64,000 nt of DNA from Flavobacteriaceae bacterium YJPT1-3 (GCA_029866965.1 CP123444.1:186001-250000), one strand, 5' to 3'. Positions 34,231 through 43,010 are shown, counted from the stretch's first letter. Notes: a model not told the origin generated them from the sequence alone. A program made the numbers and translations.

Positions 34231-35058
34231 TCACAAAAGCAAACAAAACTGACCTTCCAACACAATCTGTGCCTGGCCCTTGATCCTTAATCTATTCCCA
34301 TCCATCAGCTCGATGTCCATAAATCCACCGCGCGGGGAGCATTGAAAAGAGCGTAGCTTGTTTTTCTTCAACTTACTGCACCAATAAGGTGCCATAAAGG
34401 TATGGGTGGCCCCGGTCACCGGATCTTCGTTGGTTCCACTCCAGGGCCAAAAATAGCGGGATTCAAAATCGTAATCGACTTGATCAGATAGGGCGGTCAC
34501 CACCACTCCATCAATAGCATTGTGGGACTGCTTTAACTTTTCAAAGTCAGGTGTCAAACCACGAAGCTGCAAGCTGCTTTCGATCTCCAGCAACAGCATT
34601 TGGGTCTCTTCGCAAAATACACTGTTTTGGATGGCCGCGATGCCCAGCGCCTGCAATAAAGCTTTGGGCGCCTCTCGCGGAAAAGCCTCATAGCGCGGGA
34701 ATTCCATGATCATCCCGTCCTCTTCCTTGCCAACGAACAGGTCAAGGTGGTGCTGCGTAATTAAATGCAGTGTATTTTGAGCTGGATCCCGCTCGAAGAG
34801 CGCTTTCGCGGAAGCTAAAGTAGCATGACCACACAAGGGAATTTCCGTTTTGGGGGAGAAATAACGAATGGAATAATGCCTCCCTTCTTCCATGGGTCGC
34901 ACAAAGGCCGTCTCCGAATAACCGAGTTCGCGAGCGATATTTTGCATCACCGACTCTTCCAGTGGTTTTTCTAAAAGACAGACCCCAGCCGGATTTCCGT
35001 GAAAGGGTTGATCAGTAAAGGCGTCAATGATGTAGGTAGTAATGGAAAGCATGCTCAT
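34231..35058 (-). CDS. PhzF-family isomerase
   Basis: This 275-residue protein has the PhzF double hot-dog fold: YIIDAFTDQPFHGNPAGVC at the start, the proposed catalytic Glu49 in GYSETAFV, the CGHATLAS motif, and SRYFWPWSGTNEDPVTGATH. True PhzF makes phenazines, but no other phenazine gene is here, so it is probably a general isomerase of this common family. A one-mismatch iterated palindrome (34802-34815) encodes ASAKA. The start could also be the second ATG, two codons later. Confidence 0.9.
   Translation of the reverse strand: MSMLSITTYIIDAFTDQPFHGNPAGVCLLEKPLEESVMQNIARELGYSETAFVRPMEEGRHYSIRYFSPKTEIPLCGHATLASAKALFERDPAQNTLHLITQHHLDLFVGKEEDGMIMEFPRYEAFPREAPKALLQALGIAAIQNSVFCEETQMLLLEIESSLQLRGLTPDFEKLKQSHNAIDGVVVTALSDQVDYDFESRYFWPWSGTNEDPVTGATHTFMAPYWCSKLKKNKLRSFQCSPRGGFMDIELMDGNRLRIKGQAQIVLEGQFCLLL
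34802..34815. repeat. Near copy of iterated palindrome (one mismatch)
   Basis: GCTTTCGCGGAAGC inside the PhzF-family gene, read on the minus strand as Ala-Ser-Ala-Lys-Ala. Confidence 0.6.
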
Positions 35059-35105
35059 GCATTTATTTTGGAGTCAGAAATTAGTTCCTTGAAATTTTAG
35101 TCTTT

Positions 35106-35849
35106 TTACTTGTTGATCTCAGATTCTACAAGAGCGATCAATTGTTGATTACTTTTCTGGGTAGCTCTGATCAATTCATTCTGAACGGAAATAATCATTT
35201 TTACTCCAAATAAATCGGCCATAAATTCTTGATCGCTAGCAATATTCAACTCGTTGACCTCGGGCATCTCAGAGGAAATACCGATCCACTCCGACACAAA
35301 TTCTTTGGAAAAAAACTTAGGAAAGTGAACGTCAACCACTCTTCTGTTGATGACCGCGATTCGATTCTGGATTCCATCCAAGTAGGGATAATTATAATAG
35401 ACCGATAAGTCTTCTCGAAGTTCGGAGGAGCGTATCAGATCAATACTTTCGGCAGATAGCATATTGGTAAAAGCAATGCGCACCGGATCGAACACCTGGT
35501 AAAAGGTAAAGTTATTGGCATGTTTGTTAAATATTTGGAATCGCTCCTCATTGTTGAGGGTGTCTGAGAATATCCCGATCATTTCTTCAACAATTCGCTC
35601 TTTATTTTTATTGAAATCCAGCACCAGCGCCAACTGCAACGAGTCCTGTCCCAGATTATTTCGAATTTCCTTTAGGTAGGCCTGTTCTTTAATTCGGGTT
35701 TGGCGGTCGATATTCCAATTGTTTATCTGTAAAGCAATCAGAATTCCGATAACGACCAGAATAATCTCTCCCAGGGCGTATTTGAAATACTTGGCAGTAC
35801 TGCCCTCAGCCAGCACCTTTTTTCTAAGTCGTCGAAAGAAAGCGATCAT
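35106..35849 (-). CDS. DUF6090-family membrane-anchored protein, paralogue 1
   Basis: This 247-residue protein has the DUF6090 N-terminus: FFRRLRKKVLAEGSTAKYFKYALGEI (two parts: FFRRLRKKVL, then KYFKYALGEI), then a membrane helix ILVVIGILIALQINNW at about residues 29-46, then an extended helical region without known motif. The N-terminal 45 residues are almost the same as those of the proteins at 37105 and 37895, while the rest has diverged. Function unknown; the family occurs in tandem sets in flavobacteria. Confidence 0.85.
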   Translation of the reverse strand: MIAFFRRLRKKVLAEGSTAKYFKYALGEIILVVIGILIALQINNWNIDRQTRIKEQAYLKEIRNNLGQDSLQLALVLDFNKNKERIVEEMIGIFSDTLNNEERFQIFNKHANNFTFYQVFDPVRIAFTNMLSAESIDLIRSSELREDLSVYYNYPYLDGIQNRIAVINRRVVDVHFPKFFSKEFVSEWIGISSEMPEVNELNIASDQEFMADLFGVKMIISVQNELIRATQKSNQQLIALVESEINK

Positions 35850-36063
35850 GTACGTTCCGTTTTGCTAAAGATATGTTTTTTAAGGAATTGAGTTGAACGA
35901 GAAACCTCTGAAGACCGTACCCCGCTTACAAAACCAGCAATCCAGGATAGGATCTAGCGGGGATCATTCTGTCGATCAGTAAGCTGGGATTAAAAATTAC
36001 GTTCTGTGCAACTGATGCGAAAACAGGATGATGGGTGCTCATAAATCGTCTGGGTAAGATGCC

Positions 36064-36516
36064 TCAATTTTCTTCTATCGTGACAAATAATTGGGATTTA
36101 ATTTTCCAACTTCCGGTCTTTTTGGTCCACATCGCTGCATATCGGCCTTTGATGATGGAGACTTCTCCTCGTTCCGAATCATACCCATTCCACGTTCCGC
36201 TCTCCCAAGCCAAGCCTCGTTTTTGATTGACTGTAATTTCCTCGGGATTGCGGACCCAATACATGTCACTTTTTCCACCATCGAGGATGTATTGCTCTAA
36301 TTCCTTTTTCCCACATAATACGGTACCATTCCCGGTAGTGGTCAAGGCATCCTCGGTTAAGTACGATAGTACTTTAGCATGATCGTACGCTTTAAGCGCG
36401 CTATTGGATGAGGTTCTTAACGCTCGTATCTGTTCTTCATCCGTTTGAGAAAAAAGCAGAGAGGGAATCATCAGCGCACACAGTAAAGCAAAAAGGATAT
36501 TCTTTCTATTTTTCAT
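36064..36516 (-). CDS. Exported SnoaL/NTF2-like (DUF4440) protein
   Basis: This 150-residue protein has a signal peptide (residues 1-23) and an NTF2-like cone fold of the DUF4440 type: EEQIRALRTSSNSALKAYD, VLSYLTEDALTT, GKKELEQYI, and closing strands MWTKKTGSWKIKSQLFVTI. Such domains bind small molecules or act as enzymes of unclear substrate. The 214 bp downstream to the DUF6090 gene hold no gene. Confidence 0.85.
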   Translation of the reverse strand: MKNRKNILFALLCALMIPSLLFSQTDEEQIRALRTSSNSALKAYDHAKVLSYLTEDALTTTGNGTVLCGKKELEQYILDGGKSDMYWVRNPEEITVNQKRGLAWESGTWNGYDSERGEVSIIKGRYAAMWTKKTGSWKIKSQLFVTIEEN

Positions 36517-36554
36517 TGGGTGTCCTGTTTTAAAGTCATGGTCAGTCGTGACTT

Positions 36555-36977
36555 TTAGGTATAGAATTCACTTTCTTCCACCTTGATCGTGGTTAACTCA
36601 ACGGTATGTCCATCAGGATCTTTGGTGTAGATGGAGTCGAAGTAAAAATGATCCTGGACCTCAAACTCCAAATTCAATTGGAGATACCTTTGCTTCGCAT
36701 TTTCAAAGTTTTCTCGGTTCACATTAAAGGCGAAATGATCGATTTTTACATTTCGTGACGTCCGATCCAGTGGCCTATCCGTAGTTTCTGCCGGAAATAA
36801 GGCGATTCCTGATTTTCCGGCAAGCATAAAGATTGGAAAATCACCCCACTCAGGCAATTGATAGCGTTTTAATCCTAGCACTTTTTCATACCACTGGGCA
36901 GAAGCTTCCATATCCACCACTCGAATAGCTACATGATCTAAAAACGCTATGTTTATGTGAGGCTCCTTATTTTTCAC
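36555..36977 (-). CDS. VOC-family (glyoxalase-fold) protein
   Basis: This 140-residue cytosolic protein is a single VOC domain: FLDHVAIRVVDMEASAQWYEKVLG at the start, KIDHFAFNV at the centre and IYTKDPDGHTVELTT at the end. The ligand residues His, His and Glu of glyoxalase-type metal sites are visible (DHVAI, DHFAF and VELT), so metal binding is likely. Substrate unknown. It precedes the NTF2-like gene by 38 bp on the same strand. Confidence 0.87.
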   Translation of the reverse strand: MKNKEPHINIAFLDHVAIRVVDMEASAQWYEKVLGLKRYQLPEWGDFPIFMLAGKSGIALFPAETTDRPLDRTSRNVKIDHFAFNVNRENFENAKQRYLQLNLEFEVQDHFYFDSIYTKDPDGHTVELTTIKVEESEFYT

Positions 36978-37030
36978 CGGATCAATTACCTACACCATTG
37001 GGTCCAATGGATGTTCTCTACGGTTATGAT

Positions 37031-37065
37031 TTGAAGTCAGGAAGTTAAGTTTTTTTGAGAAGATC
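37031..37065. repeat. Dispersed intergenic repeat, copy A
   Basis: TTGAAGTCAGGAAGTTAAG followed by a T-run and GAGAAGAT. It is closely related to sequences at 38772, 39471 and 40333. All are intergenic in this region. Confidence 0.6.
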
Positions 37066-37104
37066 ATGAGTGGCAAGTTGAAATTGAGGTTAGAAGTCGT
37101 TGCT

Positions 37105-37911
37105 CTATTTTTTCTTTTCAATTTCGTGAGTAATGAGCCTGATGATATGCTCGATCTTACTTTTAACCCCTTCGGACTGTAAATTGGTGTATTCCGTATT
37201 CGTATAAGTCAAGGCCATGAAATCTTCCATATCCGGATTATTGACTAATTCAAAAGGGCTGTTGGTATTGAAAAGATGTTTAGACATTTTCTTTCGATCT
37301 AAATCGATCATTTGGATTTTAGAGTGAAAGGAGTGGTCGGTCATGTTATTTGACAATACGGCACCCAATTGGTAATTGTCTATTAAAAAGGGGAAGAATC
37401 TTTCTTCAATTAAATTAAAAGAGACCATTTCCTCTTCTCTCAATTCGCCTAAAAAACTGGGAAAGGCGGTAATACTGTTTCTTAGGTCTGAGTTGGTTAG
37501 ATAATATAATTTACCAGAGTTTGTAAGCTCATTAGTAACTCCTAATTCAGGATCAAAAGTGGGTCTGGTCAGTGTTCTTGCAATATGCATATTTAAGCTG
37601 TCCGTATCGATTTGATCTTCGTGGAGGCCTCTATAGTCTAGTATTGCCAACGACGACCTCATGATGTCATCTCTTGTTTCAATTTTGCTATTGAGTTGCT
37701 CTAGATTATTGGTGTATTCATTTAGTAATTGGGTTAATAGAACATCCTCCTGAATTCTGTTCTGGCGCTCCTGATTCCAGGTGTCTATTTGCAGGGCCAG
37801 AAGAATTCCAATAACGACCAAAATGATTTCTCCCACAGCATACTTGATATACTTTGCAGTATTTCCCTCAGCAACCCAGTTTTGTCTAATTTTTCTAAAG
37901 AACTTGATCAT
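37105..37911 (-). CDS. DUF6090-family membrane-anchored protein, paralogue 2
   Basis: This 268-residue protein shares the N-terminal segment FFRKIRQNWVAEGNTAKYIK and a membrane helix (ILVVIGILLALQIDTWNQ) at about residues 29-46 with its neighbours. The large C-terminal part is helical and highly charged, with no recognised motif. Its start overlaps the upstream paralogue by 17 bp, so both are co-translated. Function unknown. Confidence 0.85.
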   Translation of the reverse strand: MIKFFRKIRQNWVAEGNTAKYIKYAVGEIILVVIGILLALQIDTWNQERQNRIQEDVLLTQLLNEYTNNLEQLNSKIETRDDIMRSSLAILDYRGLHEDQIDTDSLNMHIARTLTRPTFDPELGVTNELTNSGKLYYLTNSDLRNSITAFPSFLGELREEEMVSFNLIEERFFPFLIDNYQLGAVLSNNMTDHSFHSKIQMIDLDRKKMSKHLFNTNSPFELVNNPDMEDFMALTYTNTEYTNLQSEGVKSKIEHIIRLITHEIEKKK

Positions 37912-38707
37912 GGGTAAGGTCTTCTAAAAGAACGGTCAGTTCCTCAAGTTGCATTAATGTTGCGTTTACATCGTTTAATTTACCTGCTTCGTTACCAACT
38001 AAGTAGCGCAAATCATTTTTTAGGCTTTCGTCTTTACGCAATTGCTCAACTACAGATCGAGCCAAGGTGTAGTCCAACTCGATTGCACATTGCTCAGGAA
38101 GAACAACTAGGTAACTATTTCTGGTTTTTACGTAGAAATCTCCGCAAGCCAGACGTATCTTATTTTGGATATGGTGTGGCATCTTACCTCTTAGATTTGT
38201 TCTATAGGTATTCTCAAGTACAGCCACACCGGATTCAGCCCAATTGACATCATAATATCTTATCAATGCCGTTTTCAAACTGTCATTTTGGATTAGATTA
38301 ATTTGACCGGAAGCAATGAGTTCTTTATAAGTGGATGACGCAGAATAGGGATCCAGCAATTGACTCGCCTGATACATATCGATTAGATTAGCGACGGGAT
38401 CTGGATTGGCATTGGAAGCATTTTCATAGACTAAGATGGCATTGGCAGCATGCCCAGCAACCTGTTTAGAATAGTTTACAACGGTTTCAAGAATTAGTTT
38501 TTCTTCTTGAACATCATCCAAAAGGCGTTCGTAATATTGGGATTCCAATAGTTGGTCGAGGCGGTTCTGGTTCCAGTTATTTACCTGAAGTGCCAGTAGA
38601 ATTCCAATCATGACCAAGGCTATTTCTCCAATGGCATATTTGAAGTACTTCCCTGTTTTCCCTTCTAAGAGCAAGTTGCGGCGAATTTTTCTAAAGAAGT
38701 TGATCAT
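37895..38707 (-). CDS. DUF6090-family membrane-anchored protein, paralogue 3
   Basis: This 270-residue protein has the same N-terminal unit (FFRKIRRNLLLEGKTGKYFK; ALVMIGILLALQVNNWNQ) and a diverged C-terminal region. It is the upstream member of a two-gene overlapping pair with paralogue 2. The N-terminal repeats among the three proteins are much better conserved than the remainder, as if the anchor is fixed and the sensor part varies. Function unknown. Confidence 0.85.
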   Translation of the reverse strand: MINFFRKIRRNLLLEGKTGKYFKYAIGEIALVMIGILLALQVNNWNQNRLDQLLESQYYERLLDDVQEEKLILETVVNYSKQVAGHAANAILVYENASNANPDPVANLIDMYQASQLLDPYSASSTYKELIASGQINLIQNDSLKTALIRYYDVNWAESGVAVLENTYRTNLRGKMPHHIQNKIRLACGDFYVKTRNSYLVVLPEQCAIELDYTLARSVVEQLRKDESLKNDLRYLVGNEAGKLNDVNATLMQLEELTVLLEDLTHDQVL

Positions 38708-38771
38708 AGCTTGCTTTGCCGTTATCCGGCAAATTAACGTTCTTGTCTGACCGCGGTTCTTAGTTGCGGCG

Positions 38772-38810
38772 TTTTGAAGTCAGGAAGTTAGGTTATTTTG
38801 AGAAGATGAA
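38772..38810. repeat. Dispersed intergenic repeat, copy B
   Basis: TTTTGAAGTCAGGAAGTTAG then GTTATTTTGAGAAGATGAAG, matching copy A over most of its length. It lies upstream of the paralogue-3 gene. Confidence 0.6.
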
Positions 38811-38865
38811 GAGAAAGCCACTGGAATATTGGTAATTAGGTCTGATGCCTTGTCCTGCTCAACCA

Positions 38866-39348
38866 TCAATCTTCTATTCCTAATTTTCTTCTTTGATCAA
38901 TTCCGTACGCAATAAAGGAACCATCAAAATATTTTCGAAAGGGATGTTTTAACAAGGCTCCAAATCCTTCGGATAGCACTATTCCGTCAACTAATGCCTT
39001 TCTGGATTGCCAGTGCTTGGCACTCAACATTTTATTCTCATTTTGAAGGAATAGATTTTCAACGTGGCGGACTTCTGCGCCAAATAAATAAAAACCATGA
39101 TTTTGCTCTTCGTCAGTCAAAGAATCTGGATTGTCTCTAAAGGTTGAAATTAATCCGGCCAATTCTTTCGAACTCCCAAAATTGAGAAGGATATTGATGT
39201 CTAAAGTAGCAATGGATTGGAACGTTGAGGCTTGGGTTGCTCTCGTATTGCCTCTTATTTGTACGCCCACAAAAACTAACGATATCACTATAGCAATTCC
39301 TGATACAATTTCAGCGATCAGGGCATAATTCTCCAGTATTTCCTTCAT
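38866..39348 (-). CDS. Membrane-anchored hypothetical protein
   Basis: This 160-residue protein has an N-terminal helix (LIAEIVSGIAIVISLVFVGV at about residues 8-28) followed by QIRGNTRATQASTFQ. This IGEIVGAIAVVVTLVYLAVQIR-like opening (here in a variant form) is common in a family of bacterial proteins of unknown function. The rest is helical. It lies among DUF6090 genes on the same strand. Confidence 0.7.
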   Translation of the reverse strand: MKEILENYALIAEIVSGIAIVISLVFVGVQIRGNTRATQASTFQSIATLDINILLNFGSSKELAGLISTFRDNPDSLTDEEQNHGFYLFGAEVRHVENLFLQNENKMLSAKHWQSRKALVDGIVLSEGFGALLKHPFRKYFDGSFIAYGIDQRRKLGIED

Positions 39349-39470
39349 CTTTTTGAATTGAGTTGATTATCGTTTTACTTACACAACTTTACATCTTTCA
39401 GAGGCAATTATTCCAATTTAAATCTCTGAAGCCCTATCGACTGTTCATAAAGCAGTTCAGAACCGTGGCA

Positions 39471-39510
39471 TTTCAAAGTCAGGAAGTTAAACTATTTTGT
39501 GCTATTGAAG
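39471..39510. repeat. Dispersed intergenic repeat, copy C
   Basis: TTTCAAAGTCAGGAAGTTAA then ACTATTTTGTGCTATTGAAG. It shares the AAGTCAGGAAGTTA core with copies A and B. Confidence 0.55.
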
Positions 39511-39557
39511 ACAGACTAGTCGGTATTGCGTGTATAGGAGGTTGCTACCGTTTTTTT

Positions 39558-40271
39558 TTAGAGCGGATTGTATTGTTTTACTGTCCATTCCTTATCTACT
39601 AAATCAATGAATTGATAATAAATTTTGTCCTCTTCGTCAAATGATCCATTTTTATTGGTATCCTCAGCACTTCTAAAATATAATCTGTTTTTGATGAGTA
39701 CGACATTCCAATCGATTAATTCATGATATGCAGCGGTTAGCTTTTTAAAATTAGTTCCATCCATTTTGCTAATGTATAGGGAGGAAATATCAGATCTATT
39801 CAGCTGATTATCTCTATTCGTGTCCTGATCGAGAACTCGATAAATTAAAACGTGTTCACCGAGTTTTTTATACACTTCGATTAAGAAGTTCACGCTTACT
39901 ATTCGAATATTTCGTTCCGTCAAGGCTGTAGTTATTCCGGAGTCTATATGCTCAAATTTTAAGTTAGATAGATTTCCGGTTATTTGATAATTATTATATC
40001 CGGAAAACTTAAAACTCCCATAGCCATCATTTGACCAATTGTAATACTCGCTTCGAGAACCGAACCATTGATAGGCTCCAATGGGATGAATCAGATATTT
40101 GGTGCTATCAATGTGTATGGGCAAATCTGCAATTTCTATTAATGTCGAATCTTTTTTTAATTCTTGAAGGTCGTCATTTCCCTGTTCAGGATAAATAACT
40201 TTTGGTTTTTCCTCCTCTCCACAAGAGGTTAAAAGAATACATGCTAAAACTAAAATGGTAAGCTGTCTCAT
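39558..40271 (-). CDS. Hypothetical lipoprotein with EF-hand-like loops
   Basis: This 237-residue lipoprotein has a signal with lipobox LTSC (Cys17) and a region without known motif. Near residues 150 and 210 are two Asp-rich loops, DQDTNRDNQLNRSD and EDTNKNGSFDEED, that follow the DxDxDG-type calcium-binding loop of EF-hands. Calcium binding is an inference from these loops. It lies in the more AT-rich stretch and has no visible partner gene. Confidence 0.72.
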   Translation of the reverse strand: MRQLTILVLACILLTSCGEEEKPKVIYPEQGNDDLQELKKDSTLIEIADLPIHIDSTKYLIHPIGAYQWFGSRSEYYNWSNDGYGSFKFSGYNNYQITGNLSNLKFEHIDSGITTALTERNIRIVSVNFLIEVYKKLGEHVLIYRVLDQDTNRDNQLNRSDISSLYISKMDGTNFKKLTAAYHELIDWNVVLIKNRLYFRSAEDTNKNGSFDEEDKIYYQFIDLVDKEWTVKQYNPL

Positions 40272-40332
40272 ATTTTTTAAAGGTATGCTTGCTCCCTCGT
40301 ATCACCAAAGTTTTTCAGTGGGAAGCTAAGGC

Positions 40333-40362
40333 AAAAAGAAGTTAAACTATTTTAAGCAGTTG
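40333..40362. repeat. Dispersed intergenic repeat, copy D (partial)
   Basis: AAAAAGAAGTTAAACTATTT then TAAGCAGTTG shares GAAGTTAAACTATTTT with copy C but lacks the left half. Confidence 0.45.
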
Positions 40363-40402
40363 ATTTGAACCGCGCTGGAAGTGTTGTTACGCCTTGTTAG
40401 AC

Positions 40403-41797
40403 CTATAGACTTCCCTTTAGTTCTTTTAAAAGTCCAAGTACAACTTCATCTTCCTCATCCAATAAATGATCTCTAATTCTTATATCAGGCAGTACGCCTT
40501 CTTGTTTTATACTCCCATTGACTCTAATAATTTTCCCCTTAGCTACTTTTACGGCAATTCCTGTTTTGGGCAAGTTGTATTGAAATTGGGAGGCGTAGAG
40601 GGAGGGGTAATCTCCCGTTTCTTCCCCTACAATAATGCCAAACTTATAATCTTGAATTTGAGCAGCGGTAACGGCAGCTTGTGAATGAGACTGCCTGTTT
40701 ACCAAAACATAAACCTTACCCAAAAATCGTTTCTCTTTAGGTTGTGGTTGATGCGCCTCAAATTCATAAGTATAGATAATACCGTCTTGATGAGTCAAAA
40801 CACTTTGCCAATAAGGGTTGGAGGTATCACAATTCTTCCGAGTATGGGCTTTCAACAAGGCACTTGTTTTCAGTGTAAATTCCGAACTCCATTGAAAAGG
40901 TTTATCAGCAATGTACGAAACGAGATAGTCGCTAAAAGAGTTATCACCCCCAAGGTTATTTCGAAGGTCAATAATAAGATTAGCAACATTACTCTTATTA
41001 ATGTCTAGAAAAGAGGAGTCTATAAATCTTTTAAATTCTTCCTCGTCACCACTAAAATTTCCAGGTTTTAAGTAAGCATATTTACTCAATAACTGCAATT
41101 CCCTCTTTTCAGAAAAGATTTCATTTCTCTTCATTTCGTAATCCTCAATGAGATTAATTGATTGAAGTTTATATTTTTTAATACTACCACCTTCCTTAAT
41201 TCCAACCACAAAATTTTCTTGTTCGCCAAATGCTTGCCAATAAAGTCTAGGAAATGATAAAAGCTCCACTTTGGCGAGTTTTAAATAGTTTCTTTCAGCC
41301 GATATTAAAGGATATATTTTTTGCAGTACCTCCTGAATCGTCAAATTATTGATACTGATTATTTCAGTACCCGCCTTTAAGCCGTCTTTGTCTGACCAAT
41401 TCTTTCGTATAAGTGCTTTACCTTCTTCAAAAGCTATTTCTAAAGGAAAAAGCGTTCCGTGCGAGAGTGCGTATTCACGATATGCAGCAGCAGGGAAAGA
41501 GATTTCCGTATGACCATTATTCACTTTTGAAATCACTTTTTGAAAAATCGTTGTTGCTTCTAAAGGCGTTACTGAATCATTCGTCATAGAGTTTCTTATC
41601 TGCAGATAATTTTTTGAAAATTCATCTTTTGAAGTGTAGGCATAAAGATCATAATGAGCCTCAATTAGGGAGTTTTTAAGGTAATCTAAATCTTCTAAGA
41701 TTTCATGGCGTCCAAATTTCCTTGCAGATTGCTGAGCTAATAATGACAATGAAAATAGTGCGAAGAAGTAAATAAAAAAATTGCTGTGACTTTTCAT
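40403..41797 (-). CDS. S41-family peptidase, exported
   Basis: This 464-residue protein has a signal peptide (residues 1-22) and the tail-specific/C-terminal processing protease fold. VSKVNNGHTEISFP marks the N-terminal domain, KAGTEIISINNLTIQE a PDZ-like stretch, and NLIIDLRNNLGGDNSF with VYVLVNRQSHSQAAVTAAQIQ the catalytic core with its Ser. The canonical Lys is not obvious, so activity is uncertain. It is an isolated gene in the AT-rich stretch. Confidence 0.87.
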   Translation of the reverse strand: MKSHSNFFIYFFALFSLSLLAQQSARKFGRHEILEDLDYLKNSLIEAHYDLYAYTSKDEFSKNYLQIRNSMTNDSVTPLEATTIFQKVISKVNNGHTEISFPAAAYREYALSHGTLFPLEIAFEEGKALIRKNWSDKDGLKAGTEIISINNLTIQEVLQKIYPLISAERNYLKLAKVELLSFPRLYWQAFGEQENFVVGIKEGGSIKKYKLQSINLIEDYEMKRNEIFSEKRELQLLSKYAYLKPGNFSGDEEEFKRFIDSSFLDINKSNVANLIIDLRNNLGGDNSFSDYLVSYIADKPFQWSSEFTLKTSALLKAHTRKNCDTSNPYWQSVLTHQDGIIYTYEFEAHQPQPKEKRFLGKVYVLVNRQSHSQAAVTAAQIQDYKFGIIVGEETGDYPSLYASQFQYNLPKTGIAVKVAKGKIIRVNGSIKQEGVLPDIRIRDHLLDEEDEVVLGLLKELKGSL

Positions 41798-41992
41798 TAG
41801 TTGTTAGTGTTGTTTCGTTTAAATACGAGAGACAGCAGAGAATGTTGCAGTTAGTTAAGCAAAACCTTTTTTTTTCGTTAAACAGCCAGGCCCCTGAGAC
41901 ATTATCTAGAATTAAGATAAACTTGAGAAAATCTGCTTAGGTTTATTCTGTTTTCCGTAACCAAGTTTAGGAGCGCAATGATACAGTCGCCA

Positions 41993-42023
41993 TTGCATAT
42001 CCCCTTCGGCTATCCTATCTTTA
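41993..42023 (+). promoter_or_regulatory. Promoter of the pirin gene
   Basis: TTG at 41993-41995, a 20-nt spacer and TATCTTTA at 42016-42023 fit the Bacteroidota promoter. The ATG follows 4 nt later, so the leader is very short. Confidence 0.6.
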
Positions 42024-42027
42024 AATC

Positions 42028-42909
42028 ATGTCTAACACCAGTCTGATCATTGAAGAGCGTTCCCGCGATATTGGCGACTTCCTCGTAGGTCGGCTGCTAC
42101 CCTTTCGTAAGAAGCGTATGGTAGGTCCCTTTATCTTTATCGATCATATGGGTCCCACTACTCTTAAACCGGGGCAATGGATGGACGTAGATCAGCATCC
42201 ACACATCGGGCTTTCTACCCTTACCTTTTTACTGGAAGGTGCGCTTCAACATCAGGACAGCCTGGGTACCAATGTCCGTATCGCACCGGGTTCAGTCAAC
42301 TGGATGACGGCCGGCCGGGGCGTTACGCATACCGAACGCACTCCGCAGGACATCCGCGAAACGGGTGAACCCCTCGACATGCATGGCTATCAGATCTGGG
42401 TGGCCCTGCCCAAAGAAAAAGAACAAATGGAACCGGAATTCCATCATCTGGACGCGGCGGAGCTGCCGCAGTGGGAGGAACGCGGCGCTCAGTACACACT
42501 GGTTGCCGGGTCCGCTTTCGCGAAAGCGAGTCCATTGCCGGTTCACTCTCCCCTATTTATGGTAGAGATCGTGGCCACTCAGGACCATACGTTGGATGCC
42601 AGTGAGGGATTGGAAGGCGAGATCGGGGTCTGCGTGGTTACCGGATCGGTTGTGGCCTGCGATCAAACCGTGGAAGCGGGCCATCTGTTGGTCAGCAAAA
42701 CCGAGGATGCCTGCAAGATCACGGTGACCAAAGGCTCCCATATTTTCCTGTTTGGTGGACCTGCCTTTCCGGAAGAGCGCTTCATCCACTGGAACTTTGT
42801 TTCTTCCAAAAAGGAGATCATTGAACAGGCGAAAGCCGACTGGAAAGCTAAAAAATTTCCGAAAGTCCCCGATGATTCCACCTATGTTCCCCTTCCGGAA
42901 CGCCGATAA
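42028..42909 (+). CDS. Pirin family protein
   Basis: This 293-residue bicupin has the pirin signature: GPFIFIDHMGP, DQHPHIGLSTLTFLLEGALQHQDSLG (written in parts: DQHPHIGLSTLTF, then HQDSLG), GVTHTER and the second cupin with GHLLVSK. The first-cupin His and Glu residues would hold iron. Bacterial pirins have been linked to quercetin cleavage or redox-sensitive regulation, so the role is not fixed. An exact iterated palindrome at 42514-42527 encodes AFAKA. Confidence 0.93.
   Translation: MSNTSLIIEERSRDIGDFLVGRLLPFRKKRMVGPFIFIDHMGPTTLKPGQWMDVDQHPHIGLSTLTFLLEGALQHQDSLGTNVRIAPGSVNWMTAGRGVTHTERTPQDIRETGEPLDMHGYQIWVALPKEKEQMEPEFHHLDAAELPQWEERGAQYTLVAGSAFAKASPLPVHSPLFMVEIVATQDHTLDASEGLEGEIGVCVVTGSVVACDQTVEAGHLLVSKTEDACKITVTKGSHIFLFGGPAFPEERFIHWNFVSSKKEIIEQAKADWKAKKFPKVPDDSTYVPLPERR
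42514..42527. repeat. Iterated palindrome GCTTTCGCGAAAGC, copy 6
   Basis: Exact copy inside the pirin gene, read as Ala-Phe-Ala-Lys-Ala. Confidence 0.85.
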
Positions 42910-42957
42910 TATTCACTTTAGGAAGAATTGACACGTCCTCGGGAAATTCCTGCCCGG

Positions 42958-42986
42958 TTGGAAGGGCTTTGCCTTCGCATCTTTGC
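42958..42986 (+). promoter_or_regulatory. Probable promoter of the small gene at 43011
   Basis: TTG at 42958-42960, an 18-nt spacer and CATCTTTG at 42979-42986 (one mismatch to TAnnTTTG). The ATG at 43011 follows 24 nt later. Confidence 0.5.
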
Positions 42987-43010
42987 TTTGTATTTAAAAA
43001 CAAAACAATC

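Noticed and set aside
34231-35058. Phenazine biosynthesis cluster
   Set aside because: Only a PhzF-like isomerase is present; no other phz gene is visible.
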